Source of the DNA: Micropterix aruncella
Lineage: Eukaryota; Arthropoda; Insecta; Lepidoptera; Micropterigidae
NCBI GenBank assembly: GCA_944548615.1
Contig: OX155967.1
Location: 4,871,281-4,935,280 of the forward strand
Direction of reading: 5' to 3'
DNA length: 64,000 nt
Positions 63,240-64,000 of the stretch are shown here, piece by piece. Position 1 is the first letter of the stretch. Each line of letters opens with the position of its first letter. A program made the translations under genes and the position numbers. The notes below the pieces were generated by a model that ran no database searches, was not told where the DNA came from, and saw only the letters and a list, made by a program, of their open reading frames with translations.

Positions 63240-64000
63240 TTATGCTGGAGCCACACTAACGGGAAACGCCGTTAATTATCGCAATGATGGACGTTTAACG
63301 GTGATGTAGCCACGACTTACCGCGATAATTTTACAACGGCATTCACATCGCCGTTTGACGTTAGGCGGTAGATAGAGTGGCATCAAAGAGATTTAACGCT
63401 AGAATTAATGCGTTGAAGCGGCCACACTACGTTTGTCATTGTGCACCGTGAGCGCGACGTGATCGAACGAGTTAACTAACGAGAAAGTCATTGTGTTTCT
63501 CGAAATTCTGCAAAACAAATTTATTTATGCTTGGTCTTATTTGGACATCTTTTTAGTGCAATTTGTGTGTGGGCAGACAAAATACAATTTAAAGTAATAA
63601 ACCCAAATAGTAGGTACTTTTACTGTACATTTGTTTCATCCATCATCTTCTTTTTCTTTGGGTCCTCCTTTCCTTATTCGACCACGATGTCTCGTTTCCC
63701 ATTGTTCAGTTCGACTTTATACTGGCACTATCTTGGATTTTGTTACCCGTATAATAAATAGATCATAATAATAATTAATATAGATTATTAACAATTATGT
63801 CAAAATGGAGAAAAATGACACAGATTGCAATAATTTAATAGAAAGCGACAAAAAACGCATCAAAAATACATAACTTTTAAGGTAGGATTACTCCGATCGG
63901 ACCGCGAATTGTGACTAGCTCCACGGTTATTCTTATTTTACATAAAAATACATTTTCAACGACGTATCATTCATTTCGATTGGTGCCGCTACCAGGATCT
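63240..64000. repeat. Unclassified repeat-like region at the right edge
   Basis: 63243-63480 contains GAGCCACACTAACGG, ACGCCGTTAATTATCGC, CCGTTTGACGTTAGGC and repeated GCCACACTA words, which looks like the end region of a DNA transposon with internal inverted words. The rest to 64000 is AT-rich; no ORF was recognised. Confidence 0.35.

Overview
The window is animal, almost certainly insect, nuclear DNA, and most likely from a moth or butterfly. It is AT-rich. It holds one spliced host gene whose introns and upstream flank are packed with transposable elements: Jockey/CR1-like LINEs, mariner, piggyBac-like and hAT elements, a Penelope-like element, and Helitrons with TC...CTAG ends and 3' hairpins. 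No bacterial features, CRISPR array or rRNA were found. The lineage is inferred from the repeat mixture and is not proven.

Host gene (2554-27496, minus strand): eleven internal exons of a BTB-BACK-Kelch protein that I identify as the insect orthologue of IVNS1ABP (NS1-BP, KLHL39). All eleven exons have GT-AG borders and matching phases, giving about 661 codons in one open frame. Reading the minus strand: exons 1-3 carry BTB, exons 3-5 BACK, exons 5-6 a linker, and exons 7-11 about four of the expected six Kelch repeats. The start codon lies in an upstream exon I could not find (right of 27496 or outside the window). The last Kelch repeats and the stop lie left of the window. Exon 5 (19462-19639) shows up only in a frame with no long methionine-initiated ORF, and phase plus homology require it.

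Introns and left edge (1-27 kb): a 5'-truncated LINE at 306-2292; Helitrons at 4237-5055 and 25387-26429, the second split by a LINE fragment with a 13-bp target duplication; piggyBac-like elements bounded by TTAA at 5465-6877, 13981-14316, 19815-20811 and 20808-21557; mariner and LINE relics; small hairpins; and the first copy of the GC-rich family described below.

Right half (27.5-64 kb): no recognisable host gene, only layered repeats. These include a ~181-bp tandem repeat broken by a Helitron (29.6-31.0 kb), a tRNA-derived SINE (36.05-36.30 kb) whose 3' hairpin is shared with LINE tails, a Penelope-like element inside a mariner relic (38.2-39.2 kb), a hAT MITE with an 8-bp duplication (41.05-41.49 kb), a decayed multi-copy protein family (45.0-46.7 kb), and a three-deep nest at 54779-60950: a LINE with an intact 987-codon ORF2, inside a hAT element, inside a terminal-inverted-repeat element.

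Most unusual signal: a ~0.67-kb GC-rich, apparently non-coding family with seven loci (21.9, 33.5, 37.1, 39.7, 47.6, 53.4 and 61.4 kb). Where both borders can be read it makes 13-bp target duplications starting with TG. It repeatedly inserts into older copies of itself, twice at the same 13-bp site. I cannot assign it to a known transposon class.
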